Below, piece after piece: positions 50,201 to 60,840 of a stretch of DNA of 64,000 bases. The stretch spans positions 218,191 through 282,190 of the forward strand of contig JBBHKE010000817.1 in assembly GCA_037447655.1 (NCBI GenBank), given 5' to 3'. The notes beneath the pieces were generated by a model that was given only the letters and a program-made list of their open reading frames with translations, searched no databases and was not told where the DNA came from. The stretch comes from Zygnema cylindricum. Taxonomy: Eukaryota; Streptophyta; Zygnematophyceae; Zygnematales; Zygnemataceae. The stretch's first letter is position 1. Each line of letters starts with the position of its first letter. The position numbers and the translations under genes are program-made.

Positions 50201-53200
50201 CGAGTATGGTAACATTTGCAGAAAAAAAAAACGTATTAGCTTAAAAAAATGCTGAAACGATATGTTATTTCACGTATTATTGCATTTGAATACAAATAGT
50301 ACAATAACGCGGTGTTTTCAATACAATGATACATTTTTCACAGATTCTTGTATTCAGTTGTGGCAGACCATTAACAAGTATGGCTAAAACTACAAAAACA
50401 AAAGTATTAGCTGAAAAAATACTTAAATAATATGTTAGAATAATACCAATAATCAGTATATTGATACAAATAATACAGTAATACGTTTTTCCACAGATTC
50501 TCGTATTGCAGCTATGTCTGACCATTAACGAGTATGGCTACATTGACAGAAATGACCAATTCAGGATAAACTTGCATCCGTGGAAATCCTATAAGTATTC
50601 AAATCATGTCTTTATGATTATTTAAACAGTGTTTCTATAAGTATTCAAATTGTATCTCAGAGGATTCAAACTGTGACTCTCACCTGAATTATTAGCTTCT
50701 CTCGAGGCCAATCCAGATTGCATGCTGCTGCAATAATTCGACGGTACACCTGAAATCGCCAGCGAACAGCACAGGATATAAAAATCGTAAGGTGTCAAAT
50801 CTTAAAGGCCACTGCACGCTCATGAATCAATACCTACTGGGTCACTTAGGCTAGCCCGAAGTAGAAGTCAACTGACGTTTGAATGGAGAGAGAGAGAAAG
50901 GGGGAGAGGAGGGAAAGAGGGGGAGACAGGGGGAGAAAACGGGAGAGAGGGAGAGAGATCGATAGTCTTAAGCAACATCACTGAAACTCTGTCAGCGACT
51001 AATTAAAATGGAGTCTTACGTTTCACTTCACTAAAAACTCTAAGAAAGAAACTCGGGCTCATGCCTCTCTTGCATTGAGGCCTTCCCAGCCAAACTTCTC
51101 ATAAGAAAGACTCACATGTCATACGAGTTACATTAACAGCATTAACAGATAATTAGCATTGACACGCAAAACAGAAAAATGCATGATTTTTTAAATGAGA
51201 GAGAAGAACACCTGTCCCTCATTATACATCGGCAGTTGGAGAAGAACTTTTGGAGTCTTTTTGTTTCTACTAATATTTTCCTCGGTTTTTTGTCCCCCTA
51301 GCCACCCATGGTACACAAAAAGACCAACAAGAGTTGTTCCAACGGTGTCGACTAAGGCCAAGCTTGCCACAAAATTGAGTAGCCGTATTCCGGATCTTCC
51401 TAAAGTGCTCCACCATATGCCCTGATTCCATTCTACTATTATTGCTTTCGAACTAAATTCCCACATGGAAACCATCCATTCGGAGAAGTCAGGATTGTTC
51501 CATATGAGCATGCTTATCACCATAGCCTGCACATAGGAGAATTTTAGTTTGAGAAAAAAGTTTGGGTGTGAGGGAAGTTATAGTGGGGAAGGTAATTGGC
51601 TGTAGGAAGTTATGGTGGGGAAGTTAATCGTTTGGCTGTGAGGGAAGTCACTTTTTGTGAATATGAAATGGAGGCTATGGCAATAAATTGACAGTGCAGG
51701 TGGTGATAGAATGGATATGTAATGTCAATGCTTATAAACACTTTTGCTGTAAATGCCTTCAAAAATTCACTTTAACTGAAACAAGAGGGAGATAGGTATG
51801 TAGCGCACCAAAGAAAGAAAGAAAGCACCCAGCTGCCATCCAGGTGAATCCAGCTTCTCGTCCTTTAATTCTTCTTCAGTCTGTCCATTCAAACCTAGGA
51901 CAAATCTTATTAAGTCAGGTAAATATTCGCTTTAAAGAGCCCTGAAATGTTGTACAAAAGTCCTGCAGTCAGAAAAAATGGGGAAGAGACATAACTCTGC
52001 TCTTGAAAGATTTGAAGTAAATGAATATGGTCATTTGATCTGATTAAAAAAAGGGATCGCAACACACCATAGAAAATAGAAGAGGACCTAGTCGCCATCC
52101 ATGAGTGTGCCCGTCTTTTAAGTTGTCATCACTCTGCAGACTCAAAAAAGGAACCCAGTAAGGTGAAAATACAGAAAACTAATCAAATGGTAAATCGCAT
52201 ATACGGCAAAGATTTTCGTTTGAACAGCAAGGTTATAAGCTAGGATTCACGTTAATAATATATCAGCTCAGATTTAGCCCCTCCAAGAACAGCCAATTGT
52301 TAAGAAAAACAATGAATTTGCTGCCAAATAAATTTAGTAAATGTCTATCCTGCTAAGTTTCGACATCTGTCAATCTGTAGATCAAAGGTAAACCAATTGA
52401 GATCTCACCTCGAGCGAGGGGAAAATAGAAGCACCAGAGGAGAGTTCTCCCCTCTGAACTTTGATTGTATCAACATAGGCCTTCACTAAAGCGTCTCCAA
52501 GAGGACATCTACTATGACAACACTTGATACACTGAACAAAAAAACACCCAGCGGATTATCAGGGACAATCCTTCAAACAGAATCGAAGTCTTTCAAAGAC
52601 AGACTATCAAGAAACAAACTTTTCTTTGAAGAAAGACAGATGTTCCATCCTACTTAAGCTTGGACAATGATTGTCAACATTTGTAACAATCCTCATCATT
52701 TGAACTTAACAGATTGGCTGAGTGGAGTGCCAAAATTTATAAAAATTGAACATTACTGTGCATCAAGGTTTACAACGCCATTTGAATCATTTTTTCTCTG
52801 TGTACACTTACCACTTTGATTTGGAGACCGCCAATCAGACCTTTCCATTAACCGTGAGATTAAAAATCCGACAAGAATGAAGGGAGAGAAATGAGTTCAA
52901 AGACCGAACGAAACATTAACACTAATAGCGATCCATGGTGTAGGTTTAAATTCCAAAAGGAAGACACTCTCAAACATGTACTCTTCAAGAAGAAATTTGA
53001 AACTTCACAGCTGCCAATGCATCAGTAAACGTGCTGCTTATTCTAAGGAATAAAAGGACCGCTTTTCAAAATAAGCAGAATCATAGTGAGTCTTCGCTCT
53101 CATAGAAGGAGACTAATAGGAAAAAGAAATTAAAGTTTCGTAGTTACACAACATGAGGATAAACTAGACGGCATTGTGTAAAATTGACTTAAATTTTCGT

Positions 53201-53873
53201 CTGTCAGTTGCTAGATGTCTCTTTATAGTTCATGGCTTGTGGACAAATGGCGATCTTCCATAAATACTGCGAGAATACTGAAACGTATTCAGAAATAAAG
53301 CTGTACATTGACCTTCTCGGAAAGCCTACCTCAGTTTTTGAAGGGTAGTTTATATTATTGCAACTTGAATTGTCACATATCCAGTTGCCGTCATCTAGAA
53401 CTCTTGGTTGTTTCATTTCCCCTCCAGTCTGATCCATGGAAAGACTTCCTCCAATCCTGGATAAATATATCACATGGTCACATTATTACATGGTCACAGT
53501 GTCACAGTGTCACGTGGTCACATTGTCACAAATACTAAAGACACTGTTGCATCACATAGGAAGACATACTCCTTGCCCTTCCTTTCATTTTCTCTCTCCT
53601 AACTCTCCTTCCCATGCAATCCTTTGAGCAAGAAATCTCTTCTCAAGCACATTGGCGAAGTAAGGCTAGTTAAAAAGGTTTATTCTGAAAAATCGCCAAA
53701 ATTTAAAGGTTCATTAGAAGTTTCGGAAACATTACAAACACTGAGCTTATGCACAAAAGATGCACTTAGACTTCCATTAAAACCAAATTAAGACTAAAAG
53801 ACTAATACCTCAATAATGTCGGTCGATTCAGAAGAGCCTCCAAATAAACACTTGGATCCTCACTTTTATCCAT
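44202..53873 (-). CDS. RanBP2 zinc finger-GT2 membrane glycosyltransferase (CSLA/CSLC-like)
   Basis: Fifteen exons, all phases consistent, 741 residues: 53873-53809, 53456-53330, 52531-52409, 52133-52068, 51880-51809, 51526-51212, 50749-50684, 49966-49724, 49076-49045, 48635-48514, 48285-48149, 47391-47278, 46304-46105, 45500-45129 and 44373-44202. Residues 47-68 form an exact RanBP2 finger: W47-x-C49-x4-C54-x3-N58-x6-C65-x2-C68. After two short similar exons and a hydrophobic region (about 200-235) comes the GT2 core: LLQLPMYNEGQ, D281/D282 (LDDS), D341-A-D343, FFGFNGTAGVWR, TED435 and the QQHRW motif at 471-475, all four marks of processive beta-glycan synthases. C-terminal hydrophobic helices follow. 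Closest in motif spacing to CSLC/CSLA (xyloglucan backbone or mannan synthases, Golgi), but the substrate is not determinable here. Exon 5 uses the AG at 51882-51881; a nearby upstream AG would hit a stop. Confidence 0.87.
44384..44745 (-). repeat. Minisatellite with copies of the GT2 exon 15 acceptor junction
   Basis: Units like GTCAAGGCATGATATAGTAA (about 24 bases, plus strand) fill the end of intron 14. Embedded near 44452-44495 and 44699-44745 are copies of the first ~25 coding bases of exon 15 with the adjoining intron end (true copy 44345-44395). The 44699 copy keeps an AG; the 44452 copy has GG instead and a 1-base deletion in the exon part. Confidence 0.75.
46439..46503 (+). repeat. 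32-bp tandem duplication
   Basis: TTAAAAACCTAGACTTACAA followed by GAACCATGAGT occurs twice in direct succession in GT2 intron 12, essentially identical. Confidence 0.85.
47108..47330 (-). repeat. Duplicated end of GT2 exon 12 with its donor
   Basis: The 3' half of exon 12 and its donor (about 47330-47258, CAA then GTACAG) recur about 140 bases into the intron (about 47192-47108) as a degraded copy: AAAACATTGGG is kept, CGA has become TGA, and a GTATAA donor-like site follows. Confidence 0.75.
47385..47620 (-). repeat. Triplicated acceptor junction of GT2 exon 12
   Basis: The true acceptor (ATGGCAG then TGTTTGAGTGAG at 47393/47391) is repeated further upstream in the intron near 47491 (GTTGCAG then TGTTGAGAGTC) and near 47570 (TTGGCAG then TGAAGAAAGTC), each preceded by a similar CCCATGTCTAAGCAGTC-like block. 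Period about 80-95 bases. All three keep the AG. Confidence 0.8.
48668..48840 (+). repeat. Degraded TIR-family piece in GT2 intron 9
   Basis: TACACTGTGAATCGCAATTA followed by GTGTTAAG matches the family terminus immediately upstream (minus sense) of exon 10. The opposite end is decayed, near ATAACGATTCAAGTTCAG, so the boundary is approximate. Confidence 0.45.
50165..50550 (+). repeat. Tandem repeat, about 160-bp unit, in GT2 intron 7
   Basis: TGACCATTAACGAGTATGG and similar occur near 50192, 50366 and 50519 with GTATTAGCT, AATATGTTA and CACAGATTCT-containing spacers in the same order, giving a little over two imperfect copies. Confidence 0.7.
50877..50960 (+). repeat. Purine-rich GA/GGGA tract
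   Basis: GAGAGAGAGAAAGGGGGAGA-type low complexity in GT2 intron 6. Confidence 0.85.
52780..52942. mobile_element. Decayed TIR element related to H and I
   Basis: Contains GAGACCGCCAATCAGACC and AAAATCCGACAAGAATGAAG, flanked by the inverted TTTTTCTCTGTGTAC / AGGGAGAGAAATG pair, and ends AACACTAATAGCGATCCATG then GTGTAG. Lies in GT2 intron 2. Confidence 0.45.
53465..53532 (+). repeat. CACATGGT/CACAGTGT short tandem repeat
   Basis: Imperfect 10-12 bp units (GGTCACATTATTACAT, GGTCACAGTGTCACAG) in GT2 intron 1, immediately next to exon 2. Confidence 0.75.
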
Positions 53874-55547
53874 ATCTGTGCTCTGCTATGATAGTTATAA
53901 TGTCAATTCTGACAAGAGGAGATCAAGCATGTTATGCAGTTAGTTCAATTCAGCAGATAAGATTTTTGGCAGGAGAGAGAGGAGAGGAGAGAAGAGAACT
54001 CTAGCCAAACAAAATGCAGTCTTGGAGGAGTACAAATCAAACAATGAAGCTTGGACTTGTGGAGAGCACCAGCAGAGCTATTGCATCTTTCAAAATTCAT
54101 AATGTACGGACAACGGAAATTACGGAGTTTACTGATATTGGCATGACACGGTAGCTGGAAATATTTTACTGAGCTGTCAGAAACATAACTGAGGCCCGGT
54201 TCGCACATGTGTCTAGCCACTCTTGCCGCGTCCGCGTCAAGTCGCGTCCTAAAATCGACGGAGCCCTCAAGTCTCAAATCTGTGGTTTGGAACACATTTG
54301 CCACGTGTCGCGAGTACATTGTTGGATTCGAAACAATTTACATCGAAATCGTTGACTATGGAGAAAGAGACCGAAATGAACGTGCTAGGCTGTACTCATG
54401 AACAATTGGTCAATTGCCCAAGCGTGTTCAATCTTCACGATACAAGAAATGTTTCGACTGCCCGATTACTTAACCCACCAATCACACGATTTAAAGTCTC
54501 TGGGTTTCCGCGAGACCGAAAACCAGAAAAGTTGAAGGAATCTTCGCGTCGCACTTTGACTTGGTAATGTTGGAAGTCTTGCGGCTGCGTGGGAACTATT
54601 GATGATTTCTGCTGATCGGGAAGAAACTAGAAAATAAATGCTGATCCGATGCGCTGTCAGAGATCAACCAATCATTCAGCTGAGTGAACATACCACAACA
54701 TTTTCCCACAGAGACAAAATACCTGTGCACTACATAGTAAAAACACATCAGACATGTTCCTATTGCTACCAGACGAATGCCTGATGAGTGATGACAGTTT
54801 CAGTCTCCTGTAGGCCTGTGTCGTGGAAGTTGCTGGAAAATTTTGTCAACTAGAGGTACAGTTGTACTGTACTGTACTTCCCGTTGAGAATCATAGTTGG
54901 GCGATAAACACTCGTTTAACAATGTGCTTTTGGCTCATGTGCTACAGTACAGGTAAGGTACAGTACAGTACTGTAGCGTAACAGCGTCCGTACAGGGACA
55001 AATATTTGAAACGCCAGCTAGCAAGATTCTTTCACCGGATTTCCACCGACACCACCGACACCACCGACACCTCATGTGCACCAAATGTTTCCGACGAAGT
55101 TTCGGAGAGCCCCGAAACGTCGCGAGGAGAATGAAACTTTCTAGTTGCAGACTTTTGTTTTGACGTCTACGTCTGTAGCGCGACAGCCAATAGGGCTCCA
55201 AGGAATATTTCAACCAAGATTTTGTCAAGGCTGCGACGTACACTTTTTCAAAAAATAAAAAATGCCACGCTCGTCAAGATCCTTTGGTGGGAATAATAAG
55301 GGCCGGCTCCATCAGGGCACCTTTCGGTCCAAAGTCAGTCCGTACAGAAAAATGCGACGCACCGCAAAAATTAACCGGCGAAAGCTCAATGATTGCGATA
55401 GCCGCTGGAAATCCAGCGGGCCAATTAGGTTGCTAGGCTTGAAAGCTAAAGAATATAATAAAAGCTCAAGATTCTGGAAAATTTCCTTTAAATTTTTGAC
55501 GTCAAAATTTGTAAACGAGTTCGTATTTGATATTTGGTGCAGTACAG
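53874..55547. promoter_or_regulatory. Upstream region of the GT2 gene
   Basis: No gene recognised. Frames here are short. CACCGACA units repeat at 55043-55070. Repeated TACAGTACAG/CTGTACTG motifs near 54860-54980 resemble the outer arms of the TIR elements and may be solo termini. Confidence 0.4.
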
Positions 55548-56132
55548 TACACCGCCAATCGTTATTAGCGTGTAAGTTTTTTTAGCGTATACGAATAACT
55601 ACACCGCCAATCGCTATTAGCGTGTAGGTTTCATTAGCGTATACAAATAATTACCGTGGTGTACGCTATTTAAGAATTTGAAAATTTTGGAAAAAATCAT
55701 ACATTCTAATTGTTTGATTATGGGTTGTCCTGAATAATAGACACCCGCCCTTTCGATGTCTACAGTAATATGTGTATCCGTACAAAATCTGACAAATCGC
55801 GCTGTTCACACAGTCGACGGGCGAACATATGAGAACGCGAACTTTTTCGACGAGTTTGCGTCTCTTTCTTCCATTGCAAATTCACATGTGTGCGCAATAA
55901 TGTTGTGTCTTTTTATGCCTTTGTAATTCAAAAAGTACCATCTTATACGGAAATACCCTGTCCGCAAGCCACACTATTTCCATCGCGGTGTACTTCCATT
56001 ATTAACGCTAATTGAAAAAAAACCCTAAAAGAATAATGGAAAAAATATAATTATGGATTGTATTTCAGGTTTTTTTTCTTGAAAAACGGGCACCGAATTA
56101 GCGTTATTTACTCTAATAGCGATTGGCGGTGT
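55548..56132. mobile_element. TIR element G preceded by a duplicated 5' end
   Basis: The terminus TACACCGCCAATCG occurs at 55548 and again at 55600, each followed by TTATTAGCGTGTA or CTATTAGCGTGTA. The right end is CTCTAATAGCGATTGGCGGT then GTA at 56132. The complete element is 55600-56132 (533 bp) with a partial copy, or its own duplicated end, on the left. Non-coding. Confidence 0.7.
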
Positions 56133-56438
56133 ACTATTCCAGTAGAGAACAGGCGTCAAAAGGTATTTTAAAAGTACTTGTCTGTCGCGTATTGACTCGC
56201 TTTTGGTTGCTTTAGGACACTCGGCGACTTGTAAATAGCCAAATATTGCACCAGTTATTTCCATGGGCCGTACGGTCCATCGTGCTTGCAAAACCACGCT
56301 GGACCAACAAGTGCTCTGGTGGAGCCGAGCAACTACACTACAGTTACAGCACAGTACAATACTGTACACTGTACTGCACAGTACACTGTACTGTACTAAT
56401 GCAATTCAATTTTTTTTTGCACCCGTACAACACATAGT

Positions 56439-57853
56439 TCAAAAGTAGGTGAAAGTAGGCCCATACAATATGCCTATTGTATGTAAAACATAGAATATGA
56501 CTTTAAGACCCATATTGTATTGGTCGCCAAATGAAAAAAAACAATAACAGGGTTGAGTTGCACATCGATCGATAGAGAATTAAACGTCATGTCTAAATTT
56601 TGAAAAACATTCAGACCAAAAAAATATTTTATGTGAGTTTTGAGATTTTTTTTATTTATATCGTCAGATTTGGACGATCGGACGGTAGCTGAACAAATTA
56701 GCGATCTAAGACGATCACATGAAAAGCCCAAAACACAACTCATTATACGCTGTGTCAGTTCGCCAAAAAAAATCGTCCGGCGGCGTGCGCTGTACTATGA
56801 TCATACGTCAGATTCATACGTTCGTACAAGAGTGTGCACAAAGCACACACATACACTATGCTTACTCTACGCGAGTTTTGTGCGCATACCAAAGGCCTAC
56901 CATACAAACTAGTGTTGTGTATCGGTAAAAAATTTATCGCGATAACACCGATACCGATAGTTATCAGTTATCCAACGGTCAGAGGTCCCGATATATCGGT
57001 TCTGAGACCAACAAATTCCATATCGGCGATAGCATAAAAAAATATAGTATGCATACAATAATACTTTATAACATACTGTATTATATTTGTTACTTTATAT
57101 AGCGTGGCATGCCACGTATAAGACTATGTTCCGTCTCTGTTTAACTGCGATTTATCACGGACAGCGCAGCACATAAACGTTGGCCGCTTAACTGAACAGG
57201 AATTTTACGTAAACTTACGGAATTGTATCGACAAACTGGTGAACATGGAACGGTAAAAGTACAACAGACGCAAAATAACATTCTACGCGCAGCCGAAATC
57301 GAACGGACAACTTGGAATGAGAAAATATGAGCGGATGGCCAGCGTGAGCGCGGACATCCCGGAATGGCTCTTTTGACAGCTTTTGCCAAAATGCCAACAG
57401 ATTGACACGTGGCAGATCCCAAGTGGATCCCAAGGAAGAAAGGGACAAAACCATGGTGTCGGATGTGAATAGTACATCGTTTTTACTGGATCCGTACCAA
57501 AACCATACAGATTTCATGGCGGCCTCTGTACTTGTTGTGTAATTTCTGTGCGATCTGATTGGTACACCTCAGTAGATAGGGGTTGTTAGAAGGGCGCGTC
57601 CGGGGGAATAAAACGTACAGTTGAGTGTACTAGCCGTACATTTATCTGTACGGTCCGGACAATTATCGCCGATAGTTATCGATATCGGTGTTATCGCCGA
57701 TAAAACTGATAAATATCGGGTGTTTATCGGCGATAATACCGATAGCGATATATCGTACCAATATATCGATTATCGGGTACCCGAAAAAAGGTCCATATCG
57801 GTTATCGACAATTCCTTACCGATACACAACCCTAATAAAAACGCCTACTTTTG
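56439..57853. mobile_element. TIR element (TTCAAAAGTAGG ends), second copy, inverted
   Basis: Ends TTCAAAAGTAGGTG and CGCCTACTTTTGAA with TA-containing flanks. Opposite in orientation to the copy at 38662-40784. Interrupted by the hAT-like element at 56910-57834. Without the insert it is about 490 bases and non-coding. Confidence 0.7.
56910..57834. mobile_element. hAT-like element, 925 bp, with 8-bp target duplication
   Basis: Termini TAGTGTTGTGTATCGGTAA and TTACCGATACACAACCCTA are inverted and fit the TAGNG start of hAT elements. Flanking octamers ATACAAAC (56902-56909) and ATAAAAAC (57835-57842) match at 7 of 8 positions. Subterminal regions carry many ATATCGG/CCGATA motifs in both orientations, typical of transposase-binding arrays. 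No long transposase frame was seen, so probably non-autonomous. Confidence 0.75.
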
Positions 57854-59500
57854 AAATATGGTACAACAGGCATTACGGCATCGAAACTTCTTGGAAGTTC
57901 GAGTAATGTACGGTTGCACCGACAAAAGTTGCTGATTTTTTTTTACGGACAATTACTGCGTCGAACACGGTAGAGCGGGTAGGCTCTCGTCTAAAACTTC
58001 TTGACAGCCGGAAAGATGGGAGTTCGAATAGTGTACAAATGCATCGACAAAAAATATTGATGGATTTCATTGGAACACCTTTTACACATAAAAGCCGTCA
58101 AAGTCGGAAACGTTTTCATGTTTTATTCAGTAAATAACTAAATAATAAACACCGTAGTATGATCTATAGTTAATTTGTTATTGTAGTGATGCGCATCGCG
58201 TCGCATCGTGCCGATAAGCGATAATCACAGATACGATTTGACCGTACGTCTGGATTTGCACAGTTGTAAATACTTAATAAAGTCCAGTGTAGGTAACAAG
58301 CTGGCAAGCTGCACCCGACAGGACCTACAGTGACGTGGATCGCAAATTGGTTTTGAAAATGTCGAATTTACTGTGGAGTGGAGCAGAGGGGCATGTGACC
58401 GTTCCAGAAAATTTTGAATGCAGAGATTAGGGTTTAGAAACTCTTCGTGAGAAACTCGTTTCCGGAAAAAGTGGCGCATTTCACGCTCTATTTGCAAAGT
58501 GCTATGACCGGGCAAATGAGAGCTCGGAAAGCTCAATGATTAGGACAGGCGCGGAAAATCAGGTGGCCTGTTGTTTTTTTACTCGTTTTGTCCGCGGGCA
58601 AAATAAAAAAAAATGGAAAACTAAATCTGCCCGTAAAAATTATGAAAAACTATTCTGCCGTAAAAATGGATATTGATTCGCCCAATTCAGGAGCTACAGT
58701 ACAGGAACGCCAAAATGATTTTTGAGATGCTCAAAATACTTTAAAACAGCCGTAAAATAAAGTTATTTCAAAATACTTTTGTTCTTCCCCTGTAATTTTC
58801 TTTTTTTGTTTGTAGCTGCCACGAGCCTGATTCACTGTGGCCAAAAGGATGACAACTGTCACCCAATGGGCGACGAAAGTGGGTATTGCGCAAATCGAGC
58901 GTGAAATGAGCCACTTTTTGACTCCATTTGACTGTATGTAATATGTTGGACCTGTATATTTGTACGGAAACAGTTGCAGTTAACGCGCTTTTGCCGTACG
59001 AGTAGTACAAAACTCCCCTAATCGACAACTAGACGCACGAGGACCAGAATCCAGGCGAGTAACCTGCAGCACTCATCGCGATACTTCAATTTTTGTCGGA
59101 TTAGCCAGCAAACGGTCCGCCAAGAAGGTTGGATAGATTTTTTGGTTGTAACTTTAACCAATAAGATGTTTCCACGGACACTGGACGAGAAAGTTGGATG
59201 ATGAAACCTGTTTTTACCACTCGTTTCTTGCGAATATTTTCGTTGCTCAATATCGACCAAACAAGGCGCGACATTTGAGGCGTCAGCATTTGAGGAGCAA
59301 GATTCTTGTCAGAGAACAGAAATACTATCGTACAGTTGGAACCGTTGTAAAACTTATATTTTTCGTTTTGTTGTTTTGCAATCGTTTTTGTATTCCAGTT
59401 CGAACACGGTTTCGTACAGAATAGCTGCATATGTGAATACCCGAATAGCCTTCCACGTAATCCGGGAGTTCCGAAAAGTACAGTAGGCACGGCAATACAG
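57854..59500. other. Interval without recognised gene
   Basis: Short overlapping frames only. Near 58190-58240 a GCATCGCGTCGCATCG / ATAAGCGATAATCACAGA patch resembles the palindromic debris near 3860. Nothing with coding character. Confidence 0.5.
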
Positions 59501-59699
59501 TACACCGCCAATCGCTATTAGAGTATATAACGCCAATTCGGTGCCCTTTTAAAAAAAAAAATACCTGAAATACAGTTAATAACGCTATTTAGTACGTGGA
59601 CCATAATCTGCCACGTCTCAGGTACTAAATTAGAATCAATAACGCTAATTGTTTTTTGACTCTATTTAATCCTTGACTCTAATAGCGATTGGCGGTGTA
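59501..59699. mobile_element. TIR element E, 199 bp
   Basis: Begins TACACCGCCAATCGCTATTA and ends TAATAGCGATTGGCGGTGTA, an exact 20-base inverted repeat. Flanked by CAATACAG and CAGTACAC. Non-coding. One of the best-preserved copies. Confidence 0.8.
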
Positions 59700-59873
59700 C
59701 AGTACACTGTTCAATGATAATGGTACCTACATTTCACCGACACCCGGCTGACACCGCCCGACACTTCACGGGCAGCACAATGTTTCCTGAATTGGAATTC
59801 CCATCGCAACGATTTCTATGTGTTACGCTGCCCTACAAGTTAGATTTTAGGAAGGGGAATTGCTACACCGCGC

Positions 59874-60402
59874 ATCGTTATTAGTGTTAAAGTCACTAAT
59901 TTGGGTTCTTAAAATTTTGATTTTTTTCCTCAAATAGGATACATGATTTTAAATTTTCCTTGACGTTAATTGAGGTACCGTACAAAATAGCGTAAAGAAC
60001 TAAAGCTCAATAAGATCTAAATAGCGTGGTGTACGGTCGATGTCAGACCGTACATAAATGTACCTTTTCAAGTGAAAATTTGACAAAAAATGAATTAAAT
60101 CGGAGGCTTACGCATAGGAACGTGCGCTAAAAAAACGGGAATGGTCTAACACGTAAATTAGTCTGACATGTACGGATATATAAATTTCACTACGGTGTAC
60201 GATTCTATTATTTTGTACGAATACATATAATAATGTATATAATCCTACAGAAAAATTTCCAATTTTGCTGTGCCAAATTAGCGTTAACACTGAAATTAGA
60301 ATGAACTTTTTTTTTTTTTTTCAAATTCTTAATTAGCGTCAATGACGGTATATTTACTTACACACTATTTAAACTTTGACACTAATAACGATGCGCGGTG
60401 TA
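59874..60402. mobile_element. TIR element F, 529 bp
   Basis: Begins TACACCGCGCATCGTTATTA and ends TAATAACGATGCGCGGTGTA, an exact 20-base inverted repeat that includes the family-variable GCGC. Contains GTACGGTCGATGTCAGACCG, the same inner hairpin as B, C and D. Non-coding. Confidence 0.8.
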
Positions 60403-60462
60403 GTGGTGGCAATTCGAGATTGGAGTCTATTCTCGAACAGATCCGCAGAAGTTAAAGTTTTA

Positions 60463-60840
60463 ATGGAAGTGGATTTAGGCGTAGGTGGGACAAGGCCGAG
60501 AGAAAACTCTGTTCTAATTCTTTCACTCATTTCTACTCCGACCATTAATTTTGAGCTAGACTCTTTCCTTTTCCGATACCGACCGTCAAACGATCTTTAT
60601 CCAAGGGAAGCACCTTTGGAGGAAATCCTCGACATAGATAAGATTACGTCGCCTATCTCTCACCATTTCGAGCATCTCCTCCTAATTCCTCAACCCATCG
60701 ATCCTATCTTTCCTCCCATTATACGTTTGGTTCAACACCAACGATTTGACTTGACTCGGTTGATGACTGCCCCAAAAGCTGAATTAAACAATAGGGTAGC
60801 CAAAGCGGTATGCTTTTCCCTCCTCACCATTGGTGAATGA
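60463..60840 (+). CDS. Unrecognised open frame, 125 codons
   Basis: First ATG after TIR element F opens MEVDLGVGGTRPRENSVLIL and runs to TGA at 60838-60840. Includes FRYRPSNDLYPREAPLEEIL and IDKITSPISHHFEHLLLI. Composition is protein-like (acidic/proline mix, few low-complexity runs). The sequence to 61263 continues to look coding-like in broken frames. No family recognised; it could be a decayed gene or part of a transposable element. Confidence 0.35.
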   Translation: MEVDLGVGGTRPRENSVLILSLISTPTINFELDSFLFRYRPSNDLYPREAPLEEILDIDKITSPISHHFEHLLLIPQPIDPIFPPIIRLVQHQRFDLTRLMTAPKAELNNRVAKAVCFSLLTIGE

